From assembly GCA_963814165.1 (NCBI GenBank), contig CAWFBW010000012.1, positions 214,884 to 278,883 on the forward strand: a stretch of DNA of 64,000 nucleotides, read 5' to 3'. The notes under the pieces are model-generated. The model was not told the DNA's origin. It did no database searches and was given only the letters and a program-made list of their open reading frames with translations. Below, one piece after another: positions 35,369 to 43,174 of this stretch. The position numbers and the translations under genes are program-made. The stretch is from DASRAA01 sp963814165. Its GTDB lineage: Bacteria; Acidobacteriota; Terriglobia; Terriglobales; Acidobacteriaceae. The number at the start of each line of letters is the position of its first letter. Within the stretch, counting starts at the first letter, position 1.

Positions 35369-37513
35369 CAACTCGTCTTCTGTATCGTCGGACCGACGCC
35401 CGGCTTCCAGTCTTTAAGCACGTAAGAAACCTTGTTCTTCGTGATTCCCCTCAAGCGTCCGCCAATTCAGGATCGGCCGTGGCGACGATAACCTGCCGGG
35501 AATCGCACAAGTCAGTGAGCGCACTGCAGAAGTTCCTCTTGGCCTCAGGATCAAAGCTCTGGGATGGATCGTCGAAAACTACGAATCCCAATTTGTGCAA
35601 ATCTGGGGGCTGCCGGCCAGTGCCATGAATATGCTTAGGGCGCAACAGTTCAAGTCCGCGTGGTTAAGTATGGGGACCGCCTTCACTGTCGTCGCACCGT
35701 CCGTGAGTTCGATCACGTACCCTTATCCGTGGGAGTTACCGCCAGGCCTTTAAAGTCCGGCCGGTCAGTGATCTTAGCGAAATACGCCGAAATTGCTTCT
35801 CCTGCCGACTCGAGTCTTGCTTTGGCTTCGCTCCGAACCGCGCTGCTGACACCCTCGATCACAAGGGCTACGTCCTCCACGTATCGTTCGGTATCAGTCC
35901 TGAGAGCGTTCATCTTTTGATAACTCGCATGGTTCTGTATGTCTTCGATCTGGTCGATTTCCTTCTGAGCCTTGCCGATTCTCCCAAAAACATCGAGGTC
36001 ACGCAGTCGGTCGTCGAACGACGCAAACTGCTGGTTAATCATGGTGACTTGATCCTGCAAGTTGTCCAGTTTGTCACTGAGCTTGTTGATCTCAGCATCG
36101 AGTACGGCTAGGGGATCATCCGTCGCCGCGAGTATTCTGCTGAGGGCTTGCTCAAGCGACGTAACCTGTTTCTTCAATCTGCCGCGCTCGTCATTCACGC
36201 GCGAATTCAGCCCCGCAATGTCCTTTTTCGAAGCCTCAACTTGCCGCGCAGATTCCGCCAAGAGATTCTTTCGCTCCCGGAGTGGCTGCAAGCTCGTTGC
36301 ATCGATCTCAGCCTGCATGTGAGTGCGCCATTCGGCCGCGGTCTTCTTAGTAGCACCGCAGAGCGGACATGCAATGCTTCCGGTTTCCTGCCGAACCTGA
36401 AAGAACCTAAAGGCCTCGTCCAAGAGCTTCGCATTAGAGCCGACCTCTAACATTTCGGCATCAACACGTCCGATTTCTGCCGAGAGTCTGCCTAACTCGC
36501 TGTCCAGTTCGTTGACCGACCGTCTTTCAGGATAGTTTCGCAGGGCGTTTTCACCGTCGGTAACGGCTTGCTTCTGTCCGGCATACGCCGTCTTGAGTCC
36601 GTCCAGCTTGTTTTTCTGACTCAGAGCCTGTCCTTGATCGGCAAGAACTGGGTGTTGGCTGCGCATCAGGGGCAGAGCGGAAGAAATATCTTTGCGCGTC
36701 TTAGGGACGTCGTCAAAAGTCGAAGGCGGAGTGAAGGAAGGAGCGGCGAGTTGGTACTGCGCGGCGAAGCCAATAAGGCCGGTACAGAGGTTTGTCGCAT
36801 AGGTCACGGCGCCGCCTGCACCTAGCAAGTCCTTCGCGATCCCTTTGGCCAAGAGTTTCTAGGAGACCCATCCTCGATTACCTTAGTCTTCTCTTTCGGT
36901 GCTGTTGCGAAGCTGTACGTTGATCAATGTGACCTGCTGATCAAGATGCCTTGCCCAGTCCGCAGGCTTGGTAGCAGCTAGCGCATCTACAATCTCGCGC
37001 GATGCTGGAGTCCCAACAGCCTATCAATTGCCTCTTTTCTTTTTCTTGGCTCGTCAACGATTAAGTTTCTAATTACTTCCGGATGCAGGTGCACTGAGGC
37101 AAGAAAATCGGAGGGAGAAACCCGCAACAACGCAAGCAGTTTCTTGTTGTCTGTCAGACTCCCTGAACCCGAGAGCTCATATTCCAGGTCCGTCTACTGC
37201 GGCGACTTGTAGGTGCGCTTGACAGGGACGGAAGAGTTTGACCCGAGTCGCTCTCGAACTCGCGCGCACCGTAGCAGACGGAAGAGTCCCGATGTTTAAC
37301 CTCCCATCCCACGCGCTCACGCATGCTCCCGTAATCAAGTTTTGCCACCTCAGGCCCAAAAAGGCACCACTCGATCGCGTTAACGATGCTGCTCTTTCCT
37401 TGACGATTATTGCCGTGAATCACGGTAGCTGGATTTCCAAATTCGATCACTTGTTTTTGACCGATCCCTCGGAACCCAGAGATTTCAACATTTCGGAGTA
37501 CGAAGTTCGACAT
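35368..37513 (-). pseudogene. Rad50/SMC-like ABC ATPase with zinc-hook coiled coil, multiple frameshifts
   Basis: The reconstructed protein is about 700 residues. The N-terminus is FVLRNVEISGFRGIGQ with Walker A TVIHGNNRQGKSSIVNAIEW. The middle (DFLASVHLHPEVIRNLIVDE, RKRKEAIDRLLGL) leads into long coiled coils around a zinc hook, GSIACPLCGATK. The C-terminus has the signature region ADLNCCALSIFMALAGSP, Walker B LGFVVFDDPSQSFD and a final KDWKPGVGPTIQ. At least five indels and a TAG near 37190 break the frame (main breaks near 37280, 37190, 36980, 36850, 35710, 35600). A good ribosome site precedes 37513, and the stop overlaps the nuclease start. The whole operon would act as an ATPase-nuclease module, possibly of the Lamassu/ABC-3C kind. 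Confidence 0.65.
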
Positions 37514-37522
37514 GGTCTCTCC

Positions 37523-37741
37523 TCACATCAGTCCCGTATCCTTCTTCACGGTTGCGACAGCACTGTCGAAGTCTGCCTTTATCTTCTGCCAGTCAGCTTC
37601 CAGCTCGGCCTTTACACCTTGACTACGCGCTTGCTGAAATGCGGTGGTGACGCGCTCGTACAGCTTCCGGAGTCGCTCCTCTTGGGCTGCGTCTCGGATT
37701 CGTGGTTTGATGGCTTGGACCACTTCATCCCCGCTGGTCAC
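37523..37741 (-). CDS. Small helical protein, first gene of the ATPase-nuclease operon
   Basis: A 72-residue, charged, probably all-helical protein (EERLRKLYERVTTAFQQARS, EADWQKIKADFDSAVATV) of unknown family. A GTG start at 37741 is preceded by AGGAGG at ideal spacing and is preferred to an upstream ATG at 37789. It ends nine bases before the ATPase start. The position of a small accessory protein ahead of an SMC-like ATPase is like the middle component of three-gene defence systems, but there is no sequence match that I can name. Confidence 0.55.
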   Translation of the reverse strand: MTSGDEVVQAIKPRIRDAAQEERLRKLYERVTTAFQQARSQGVKAELEADWQKIKADFDSAVATVKKDTGLM

Positions 37742-37774
37742 GATGCACCTCCTGTTTGGGTAAGGGAACTGGCA

Positions 37775-37802
37775 ATGGTAATCAGCCATTGCGGATTGTC
37801 AA
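37775..37802 (-). promoter_or_regulatory. Predicted promoter of the ATPase-nuclease operon
   Basis: On the minus strand TTGACA (37802-37797) is followed after 16 bases by TACCAT (37780-37775), then a leader with AGGAGG before the GTG start at 37741. Confidence 0.5.
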
Positions 37803-38248
37803 GTTGTATTAAGTACGAACTTGCATTGTCACTGTCCGGGCACTTACTGGCAGGCAATAATTAGGACAAAGTTGGCAATGACATGGAGGTACTATGTCGC
37901 CGTTCTACCTACTGCTTCGCCGGGCGCTACTCGCCCGGGAATCGTGTTTTTGCAGATACGACGGACTCGATCGATATTTCTGTCCGCATGTGATTGGCTG
38001 GAAAGGCGGCCTGGAACAAGTGCTAGTGTGGCAATACGCGGGTGACACCTCCGGAGGTCCGGTGACATCGCCTGGTGAATGGAAATGCCTGAGGATCGCA
38101 AACATGTCTGAGCTAGTGGTGGTCGATCAGCCATGGCATTCAGGCGAGCCGGGTAGAACTGGACGGGCGACCACCTGCGTTGACAGGATCGATCAACAGA
38201 TAGTGCTCTGAGCTCAATTGGGAAAGTCTGCGCACGCGCAAACTGGGT
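37803..38248. other. Region without a recognisable gene
   Basis: Several open frames occur here, the longest on the plus strand at 37894-38211. None has a ribosome site, a recognisable domain or a convincing neighbour. I see nothing else in this stretch. Confidence 0.4.
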
Positions 38249-38443
38249 CTAGGCTCGCGCGAGTTGAGCGCGGCGGAGGGTCGGCAGCGCCTTGATCGGT
38301 TTGCCCGACTTCCGCTCCGCCAGGCGAATTTCATACATTCTTTGCAGATTCAGCCAGAACTCCGGTGAGGTGCCGAAGAAATGCGCCAGCCGCAGGGCGG
38401 TGTCGCCGGTGATGGCGCGCCGTCCATTGAACGTGCTTTCGCC
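38249..38443 (-). pseudogene. HigA-type antitoxin remnant
   Basis: The last 64 codons match the C-terminal part of HigA/VapI HTH antitoxins: STFNGRRAITGDTALRLAHF, FGTSPEFWLNLQRMYEIRLA and a basic tail ending LARA before the stop. The first HTH helix and the start are missing. A RAYT element begins about 15 bases upstream of the break (38459), so truncation by that element or by recombination is likely. No higB toxin was found nearby. Confidence 0.68.
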
Positions 38444-38458
38444 AGCGCCTCGGGCGCG

Positions 38459-39102
38459 CCATAAGAAAGCCCAGCGCTTCAGCGCTGGGAAAGCGAGGGT
38501 TTCAACCGGAGTCCCCCGGGGACGACACATGCCTTTGTGCCAAACGTCACCGAATCCCAGATTCGAAACCGATAAATTATCGCCATGCCGCACTCTCTTA
38601 CGTCCAATCTGGTGCATCGCATCTTCAGCACAAAAGAACGCGTTGACTCCATCCCTGATCCCGCGCAGGCCGATACTTCGGTGGTGTGGCGGGAGAAAAA
38701 CACATCCCCCTGATTCTTGCGGGCGGAACCAGCAATCATGTTCATTTGCTGATTGCACTTCCTGCTGCTGTGGCCCTGGCAAAAGCGGTTCAGGACATGA
38801 AAGGCAATACATCCCGATGGCTGAACCGGAAGAACGCTGGCTTTGCCTGGCAGGAAGGGTACGCGGCCTTTAGTGTCAGCCCGTCCCATAAACGTACAGT
38901 GATGAGGTACATCGAGGGTCAGCCGCGTCATCACGCAACCCGAAGTTTTGAGGACGAGATGCTCGCGATCCTGGAGAAATCGGGCGTCGATTACGATCGT
39001 CGATACATCTTCGGGTGAATTCGCGTATGCCGCGCCCGGGGCGCTCGGGCTCGTTTTGCTCTGCATTCCCAGCCCGCCGCGGCGGGCTGGGCTTTCTTAT
39101 GG
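38459..39102 (+). mobile_element. REP/RAYT-type element with 17-bp terminal inverted repeats
   Basis: The termini CCATAAGAAAGCCCAGC (38459-38475) and its exact reverse complement (39086-39102) delimit 644 bases. Immediately inside the ends are REP-like palindromes: CCCAGCGCTTCAGCGCTGGG (38470-38489) on the left, and a 24-base perfect palindrome (39068-39091) on the right. A Y1 transposase gene lies between. Single-strand transposases of the IS200 superfamily use such hairpin ends. Confidence 0.78.
38585..39018 (+). CDS. REP-associated tyrosine transposase (RAYT, IS200/IS605-like), frameshifted
   Basis: A Y1/HUH transposase domain. The N-terminus MPHSLTSNLVHRIFSTKERV reads from 38585. After about 28 codons the frame changes by a small deletion near 38668, and the rest continues as RYFGGVAGEKHIPLILAGG, with the HUH pair in GTSNHVHLLIALP and the catalytic Tyr in FAWQEGYAAFSVS, to 39018. 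The two frames together match a family common in Acidobacteriota. It lies between hairpin ends and 17-bp inverted repeats. The frameshift probably makes this copy inactive, but an error in the read cannot be excluded. Confidence 0.8.
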
Positions 39103-39204
39103 TGTCCCCTAATATGACAGCCCCTGTTCAGAACGCATGGCGGGACGTTCAAAACGGGTGCTCCGCGTGCGGGCCATACTTCTGGCCTAAGTCGTACCTT
39201 CTCA

Positions 39205-39545
39205 CCCTTATCACATCCACCCGTGACCTGCGTCCTAGCAGACTCCCACCCCTGCGCCTAAACTCCCAACAGAAGTTGAGGGAGAGCTGTCGCCCAACGA
39301 GGCGGCTGCCGAAATCGACCCTCACCTCGGTAGGTGATTCGACCTGTGCTGGGTCCTGCTCGATCTCGATTCCTTGCCCCTCTGCCCGCCCAAACCCCCG
39401 TCCATCCCGATAAAATCCAGCGTAACTCCTTTGCTAAGAAGAATTTGCCTGTAAGTCCCACGGGCTCAATATTTTGCGCGGAGTCGCTTGCGCAAGTCCT
39501 TTACCATGAAGAATTTACAAATACATGGGGGGAGGGGAGGGGGCA
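39205..39545 (+). repeat. Dispersed element, copy A (about 340 bp)
   Basis: A diverged copy of the sequence at 56983-57320 read on the opposite strand. Shared blocks occur in the same order: CCCTTATCAC (39205), CGTCCTAGC (39231), CCTAAACTC (39257), GGGAGAGCTGTC (39280), GGGTCCTG (39351), a 28-base identical stretch at 39435-39462, GCGCAAGTCCTT (39490) and a terminal G-rich run. No open frame is conserved as an obvious protein, so it is probably a non-autonomous or structured non-coding element. Confidence 0.7.
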
Positions 39546-39585
39546 CCAAAATACCCTGCCATTCCCAGAACGGGGACTCTTGTTC

Positions 39586-39816
39586 CTACACGACTGCGCG
39601 CGAGGCTCGGGTGAGCTTCCGGGGCCGGGACAGTTCGCTGGTGAGGCTCTGGGTTTCCATCCAGGAGTCGAGGATGCTTTTCTTGAACTTCCAGCGGTTT
39701 CCGAGTTTGAAGGCGGGGATGCGTTCTTCGGAGACGTATTTGTAGAGCGTGTCGGGCGAGACGCCAAGATACTGCGAAGCCTGCCGGATGTTCATTACTT
39801 CGCGTGCATCAGCCAT
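39586..39816 (-). CDS. Excisionase-family helix-turn-helix DNA-binding protein
   Basis: A small (76-residue) MerR/BldC-like HTH protein: REVMNIRQASQYLGVSPDTL, YKYVSEERIPAFKLGNRWKFKK and SILDSW. Such HTH_17 domains occur in phage excisionases, plasmid and toxin-antitoxin regulators. Start at 39816 (MADAREV) is preferred; an in-frame Met two codons upstream is possible. It sits directly next to dispersed element copy A, at the edge of the accessory region. No integrase is in view. Confidence 0.75.
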   Translation of the reverse strand: MADAREVMNIRQASQYLGVSPDTLYKYVSEERIPAFKLGNRWKFKKSILDSWMETQSLTSELSRPRKLTRASRAVV

Positions 39817-40236
39817 GCCCAATCCTCCCCGTGACCCCTCGAATCCTTGACAACTCTAGCCGCCCATCGACGGCGGAATTTTTGTCGCCGCCTCTCCCGC
39901 GATCGCCGCACCCGGCTGAAAACGCACGGGAACGACCGCCGATTGGGGCGTTTTGCCGGATTTCGGGCCGCCTTCACCGGTATTTTCTCCGGCCTTTCGG
40001 GGCGCCGCCGTTCCGTCAGCCGCCCTTATTGTAGGGCGCAGTTCGCCGGACGGCCATAGTCTCGGTGTTGTCGCAAACGATACCTGCACGAGGGTGGCGG
40101 GAGACGTGACGGCTTGCCGGCCTGGCACCCCATTGACGGTGGCGGCGATAGAAGCGCTGTCGGCTGGATCGAGACCTCATCCGATGTGCTCCGTGTGCCC
40201 GATGAGTTACGATGTTCTTCGTCACCTGGAGGCCTT
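39817..40236. other. Non-coding gap upstream of the zinc-ribbon/SEL1 gene
   Basis: About 420 bases with no supported gene. The plus-strand frame from 40114 is open but has no start with a ribosome site before TTG 40237. The G+C-rich run from 39890 to 40030 contains several short repeats of cgccg. I do not see a clear promoter or RNA. Confidence 0.4.
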
Positions 40237-42351
40237 TTGGTCTGCAGTAATTGCGGGTACGAGAATCCGAGCGAACACCGCTACTGCGGAATGTGCGGTA
40301 CGCCGTTTCCGCATCGCGCGCTGACCGTGCCCGGCGCGCAGAGCACGCTCGACTTCATCAGCGCCCCGGTGGAGGTTCCTCCGGAGCCGGTTTACGACGC
40401 GCCGGCCGACCCAGAAGTCATTGCCCAAGAGACGGTTGCCGAGTCCGTCGCGGAGGCCGAGCCCAAGCAGCCGGAGGCAGTAACCGCCGAAAGCCCAAAG
40501 GTGAGTGAGGAGGTCGCGGCAGCCGGAGCGGTCGTGCCAGCGACAATTACCCAAGCGGGCGCGATGCTGCATTCGCCTGCTCAGCCCGATGCTGCTGCTG
40601 CATTTGTAGAAGAACCGGCACCGAGAGAGACGCTCGCCGACGTTCCGCAGGCACCGATGGAATCTAGCGCGGAAGGAAGTCCTGTCGAGACTATTCCGCC
40701 GACGGCGGAGCCGCAGCGGGAGTGGGAGAGTGAAGCACCAGTTGCGCCAGTGGAAGCCGCTGCTCCGCCGGTGAAGGAGCCCGAACAACCGGTTGTGCCT
40801 CCGGCGCGTGAGCCGGAGCCTGAAAAGCCGGGAATTCGTGAGCCGGAGCCGGATGCGCCGCCCGAACACGAGCTCGAAACATCGCCGCCTGCGGCTGCAG
40901 CAGTTCCCTCGGGGGTCGCGCCCACGCCGCTTGCACCTCACCCCCACGCGCCACGCGTGATTGTAATGCCGCCGCCGCGGACGGCTGAAACGACGTCGCC
41001 AGAAGTTTCCGCGCAGGACCTTGCCAAGATCCATCCCCCGCCGGACTCGCTGCCGCTCAGCACACCGCCGGAGTCGTCGGGGATGCCGACGTTCAAGGAA
41101 ATCTCGGAAGCGTCGGGGCCGCCGATCATCAGCCCGTTCGAACCGCCGGAGGGGAGCCACACCGCGGAAGACCGTGAGCTCGAGGACTTCGTTGCCAGCT
41201 TCCGTTGGACGCCGCCTGCGGAAACGGCTGACGAGCTCACCATGCGCAGCGAAGTTCCGGTCATTGATAAGGAAGCGCCGGCGGAATTTCATCATCCTTC
41301 TTTTGATGGCGACGAAGCTCCGCCGCCAGAGGCGGGCCCGCATCCGACAGGCAAGGAATACTATGCGGCGGATGGCACGGCGGCTCGGCCACACTTCCTG
41401 GATGTCGGCGAACGCTCGCACGGCAGTCCCCGCCAACCAGAAGAGAAGAGTGGAAGCTTGATCCTGGGAGCCGATGCCACGCCGGCGATCGTACCGCCCG
41501 ACGAACTCGCCAAGGCATCGCGGCGGCGCGGTTGGCTGTGGGGATCGATCATTGCGGTGTTGGCGATTTTCGGAGGACTGGGCTACCTGGAAGGCAAGGC
41601 ACAGAGCACACACGCGTTTCGCGGGCCGATGGAGGTAGTCCGGGAAGGTTATATCGACGCTCGCCAGTGGCTGAGGGCAAAGGTTGAGCCAGCTGTCGCT
41701 GCTCCAGAGAGCCACGCAGCGGAAACGGCGCAACCTGCAGAACCTGGGAGCCAAGGGGACACTACCTCGCAGCCCGCAACCGCACAGCCTGAGCGTGCGC
41801 GGCAAGAAACTGCGGCGGATACAGGTTCGAAGGCGAAAGACATGCCACCGGAGAGCGGACCGCCATCGGCGAATGCAGGAAGCGAGAACGTACCGGTGGA
41901 CAGTGGGCCGCCTAAGCCGATCGAGGCTCCGCTTCCGAAGCCGTCGTCGAAGCCGCAGCCCGGGCAGCAGGAACTCGCCGAGGCATTGAACGCCAGCGAT
42001 TCGGCGGCGACGGCGGCATGGCTGTGGAAGGCGACGTCGAGAGGCAATCCGGATGCGCCGGTTCGGCTGGCCGATATGTATATCAGAGGCAGCGGCGTGC
42101 CAAAAAGTTGCGAGCAGGCGCTGGTACTGCTGCGCTCGGCGGCGACCAAGGAAAACGCGCCGGCGCGCAACCGGCTCGCGGCGCTCTATGCCAACGGAAC
42201 CTGCGTGTCGCGCGATCCGGTGAAAGCGTATCAGTTGATGACGTCAGCGCTCGCGGCCGATCCCACAAGTGATTGGGCGAAAGAAAATCAGAAACTGCTG
42301 TGGAGCCAGATGACTCCTGACCAACGCGCCGAGGCCGAAAAACTCCGGTGA
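40237..42351 (+). CDS. Zinc-ribbon, Pro/Glu-rich, membrane-anchored protein with C-terminal SEL1 repeats
   Basis: A protein of about 704 residues of unknown function. The N-terminal zinc ribbon is CSNCGYENPSEHRYCGMCG. A roughly 400-residue low-complexity region rich in Pro, Glu and Ala follows. One transmembrane helix near residues 430-450 (GWLWGSIIAVLAIFGGLGYL) is followed by another disordered stretch. SEL1-like repeats lie at the C-terminus (PVRLADMYIRGSGVPKSCEQ, ARNRLAALYANGTCVSRDPV). The start is TTG 40237: GGAGG ends four bases before it, and the zinc ribbon begins at residue 3. The low-complexity part would be an extended spacer. Confidence 0.8.
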   Translation: MVCSNCGYENPSEHRYCGMCGTPFPHRALTVPGAQSTLDFISAPVEVPPEPVYDAPADPEVIAQETVAESVAEAEPKQPEAVTAESPKVSEEVAAAGAVVPATITQAGAMLHSPAQPDAAAAFVEEPAPRETLADVPQAPMESSAEGSPVETIPPTAEPQREWESEAPVAPVEAAAPPVKEPEQPVVPPAREPEPEKPGIREPEPDAPPEHELETSPPAAAAVPSGVAPTPLAPHPHAPRVIVMPPPRTAETTSPEVSAQDLAKIHPPPDSLPLSTPPESSGMPTFKEISEASGPPIISPFEPPEGSHTAEDRELEDFVASFRWTPPAETADELTMRSEVPVIDKEAPAEFHHPSFDGDEAPPPEAGPHPTGKEYYAADGTAARPHFLDVGERSHGSPRQPEEKSGSLILGADATPAIVPPDELAKASRRRGWLWGSIIAVLAIFGGLGYLEGKAQSTHAFRGPMEVVREGYIDARQWLRAKVEPAVAAPESHAAETAQPAEPGSQGDTTSQPATAQPERARQETAADTGSKAKDMPPESGPPSANAGSENVPVDSGPPKPIEAPLPKPSSKPQPGQQELAEALNASDSAATAAWLWKATSRGNPDAPVRLADMYIRGSGVPKSCEQALVLLRSAATKENAPARNRLAALYANGTCVSRDPVKAYQLMTSALAADPTSDWAKENQKLLWSQMTPDQRAEAEKLR

Positions 42352-42450
42352 ACCCAGCTGCCGCTATAATGGCTTCGCCTTGACGCACAGGTGAGCGTTG
42401 CGTCCAATCCAGTCTCCCCTGCATCAGTACCCTTGGAGGATAAAACGAGA

Positions 42451-43062
42451 ATGGCACACGAAGTCCCAGCGCTGCCCTACGATTACGCTGCCCTTGAACC
42501 CTACATCGACACGCAGACCATGCATCTGCATCACGATAAGCACCACCAGGCCTACGTCACCAATCTGAACGCGGCCATCGAGAAAGCGCCCGAACTCGGA
42601 AAGCTCAGCATCGGCGAACTGATCAAGGGCTTGGAAAACGTTCCGGAAGCCGTACGCGGCGCGGTCCGTAACAATGGCGGAGGACACATCAACCACTCGA
42701 TGTTCTGGTCCATCATGGGACCGAATGCGGGTGGCGAGCCCAGCGGCGCCGTTGCAGCCGCGATCAAGGATACCTTCGGCGATTTCGCCAGCTTTAAAGA
42801 GAAGTTCAACGATGCCGGACTGAAGCAATTTGGCAGCGGGTGGGCTTGGCTCGTCCGAGACGGCGGCGGAAAACTCCACGTGATGAGCACGCCCAACCAG
42901 GACAGTCCGCTGACCCAGGGCTTCTATCCCGTAATGGGCAATGACGTGTGGGAGCACGCTTACTACCTGAAGTACCAGAACCGCCGCGCCGACTACCTGA
43001 AAGAATGGTGGAACGTGGTGAACTGGGTGGAAGTGAATAATCGGTTCCAGACAGGCAAGTAG
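42451..43062 (+). CDS. sodA: Superoxide dismutase (Mn/Fe family)
   Basis: Dismutates superoxide. The 203-residue protein has the usual four metal ligands: His27 (MHLHHDKHHQAYV), a His in GGGHINHSMFWSIM, and Asp and His in GNDVWEHAYYLKY. Metal preference (Mn or Fe) cannot be read reliably. ATG 42451 has GGAGGA upstream. A strong terminator follows, so it is probably monocistronic. Confidence 0.95.
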   Translation: MAHEVPALPYDYAALEPYIDTQTMHLHHDKHHQAYVTNLNAAIEKAPELGKLSIGELIKGLENVPEAVRGAVRNNGGGHINHSMFWSIMGPNAGGEPSGAVAAAIKDTFGDFASFKEKFNDAGLKQFGSGWAWLVRDGGGKLHVMSTPNQDSPLTQGFYPVMGNDVWEHAYYLKYQNRRADYLKEWWNVVNWVEVNNRFQTGK

Positions 43063-43089
43063 CAGCTTCTTACCGCCGATTCAGCAACC

Positions 43090-43118
43090 AAGGGTGCGCC
43101 GCGAACGCACCCTTTTTT
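43090..43118 (+). terminator. Rho-independent terminator after sodA
   Basis: AAGGGTGCG (43090-43098) pairs with CGCACCCTT (43106-43114), and the right arm runs into a T run. Confidence 0.9.
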
Positions 43119-43174
43119 ACTTGTCCGTTTCATTTGTGAATCACGCCGAGGATATAAGAGGTGGCCTGCCGCTG

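Noticed and set aside
37180..37200. TAG in the ATPase as a pyrrolysine codon
   Set aside because: The gene also carries several indels, the site is not conserved as special, and no pyl genes are seen.
37894..38211. 105-codon plus-strand frame in the accessory region
   Set aside because: No start signal, no domain, no conserved neighbour; reported only as an unassigned stretch.
40222..41805. 527-codon minus-strand Arg-rich open frame
   Set aside because: Shadow of the Pro/Glu-rich region of the zinc-ribbon gene on the other strand.
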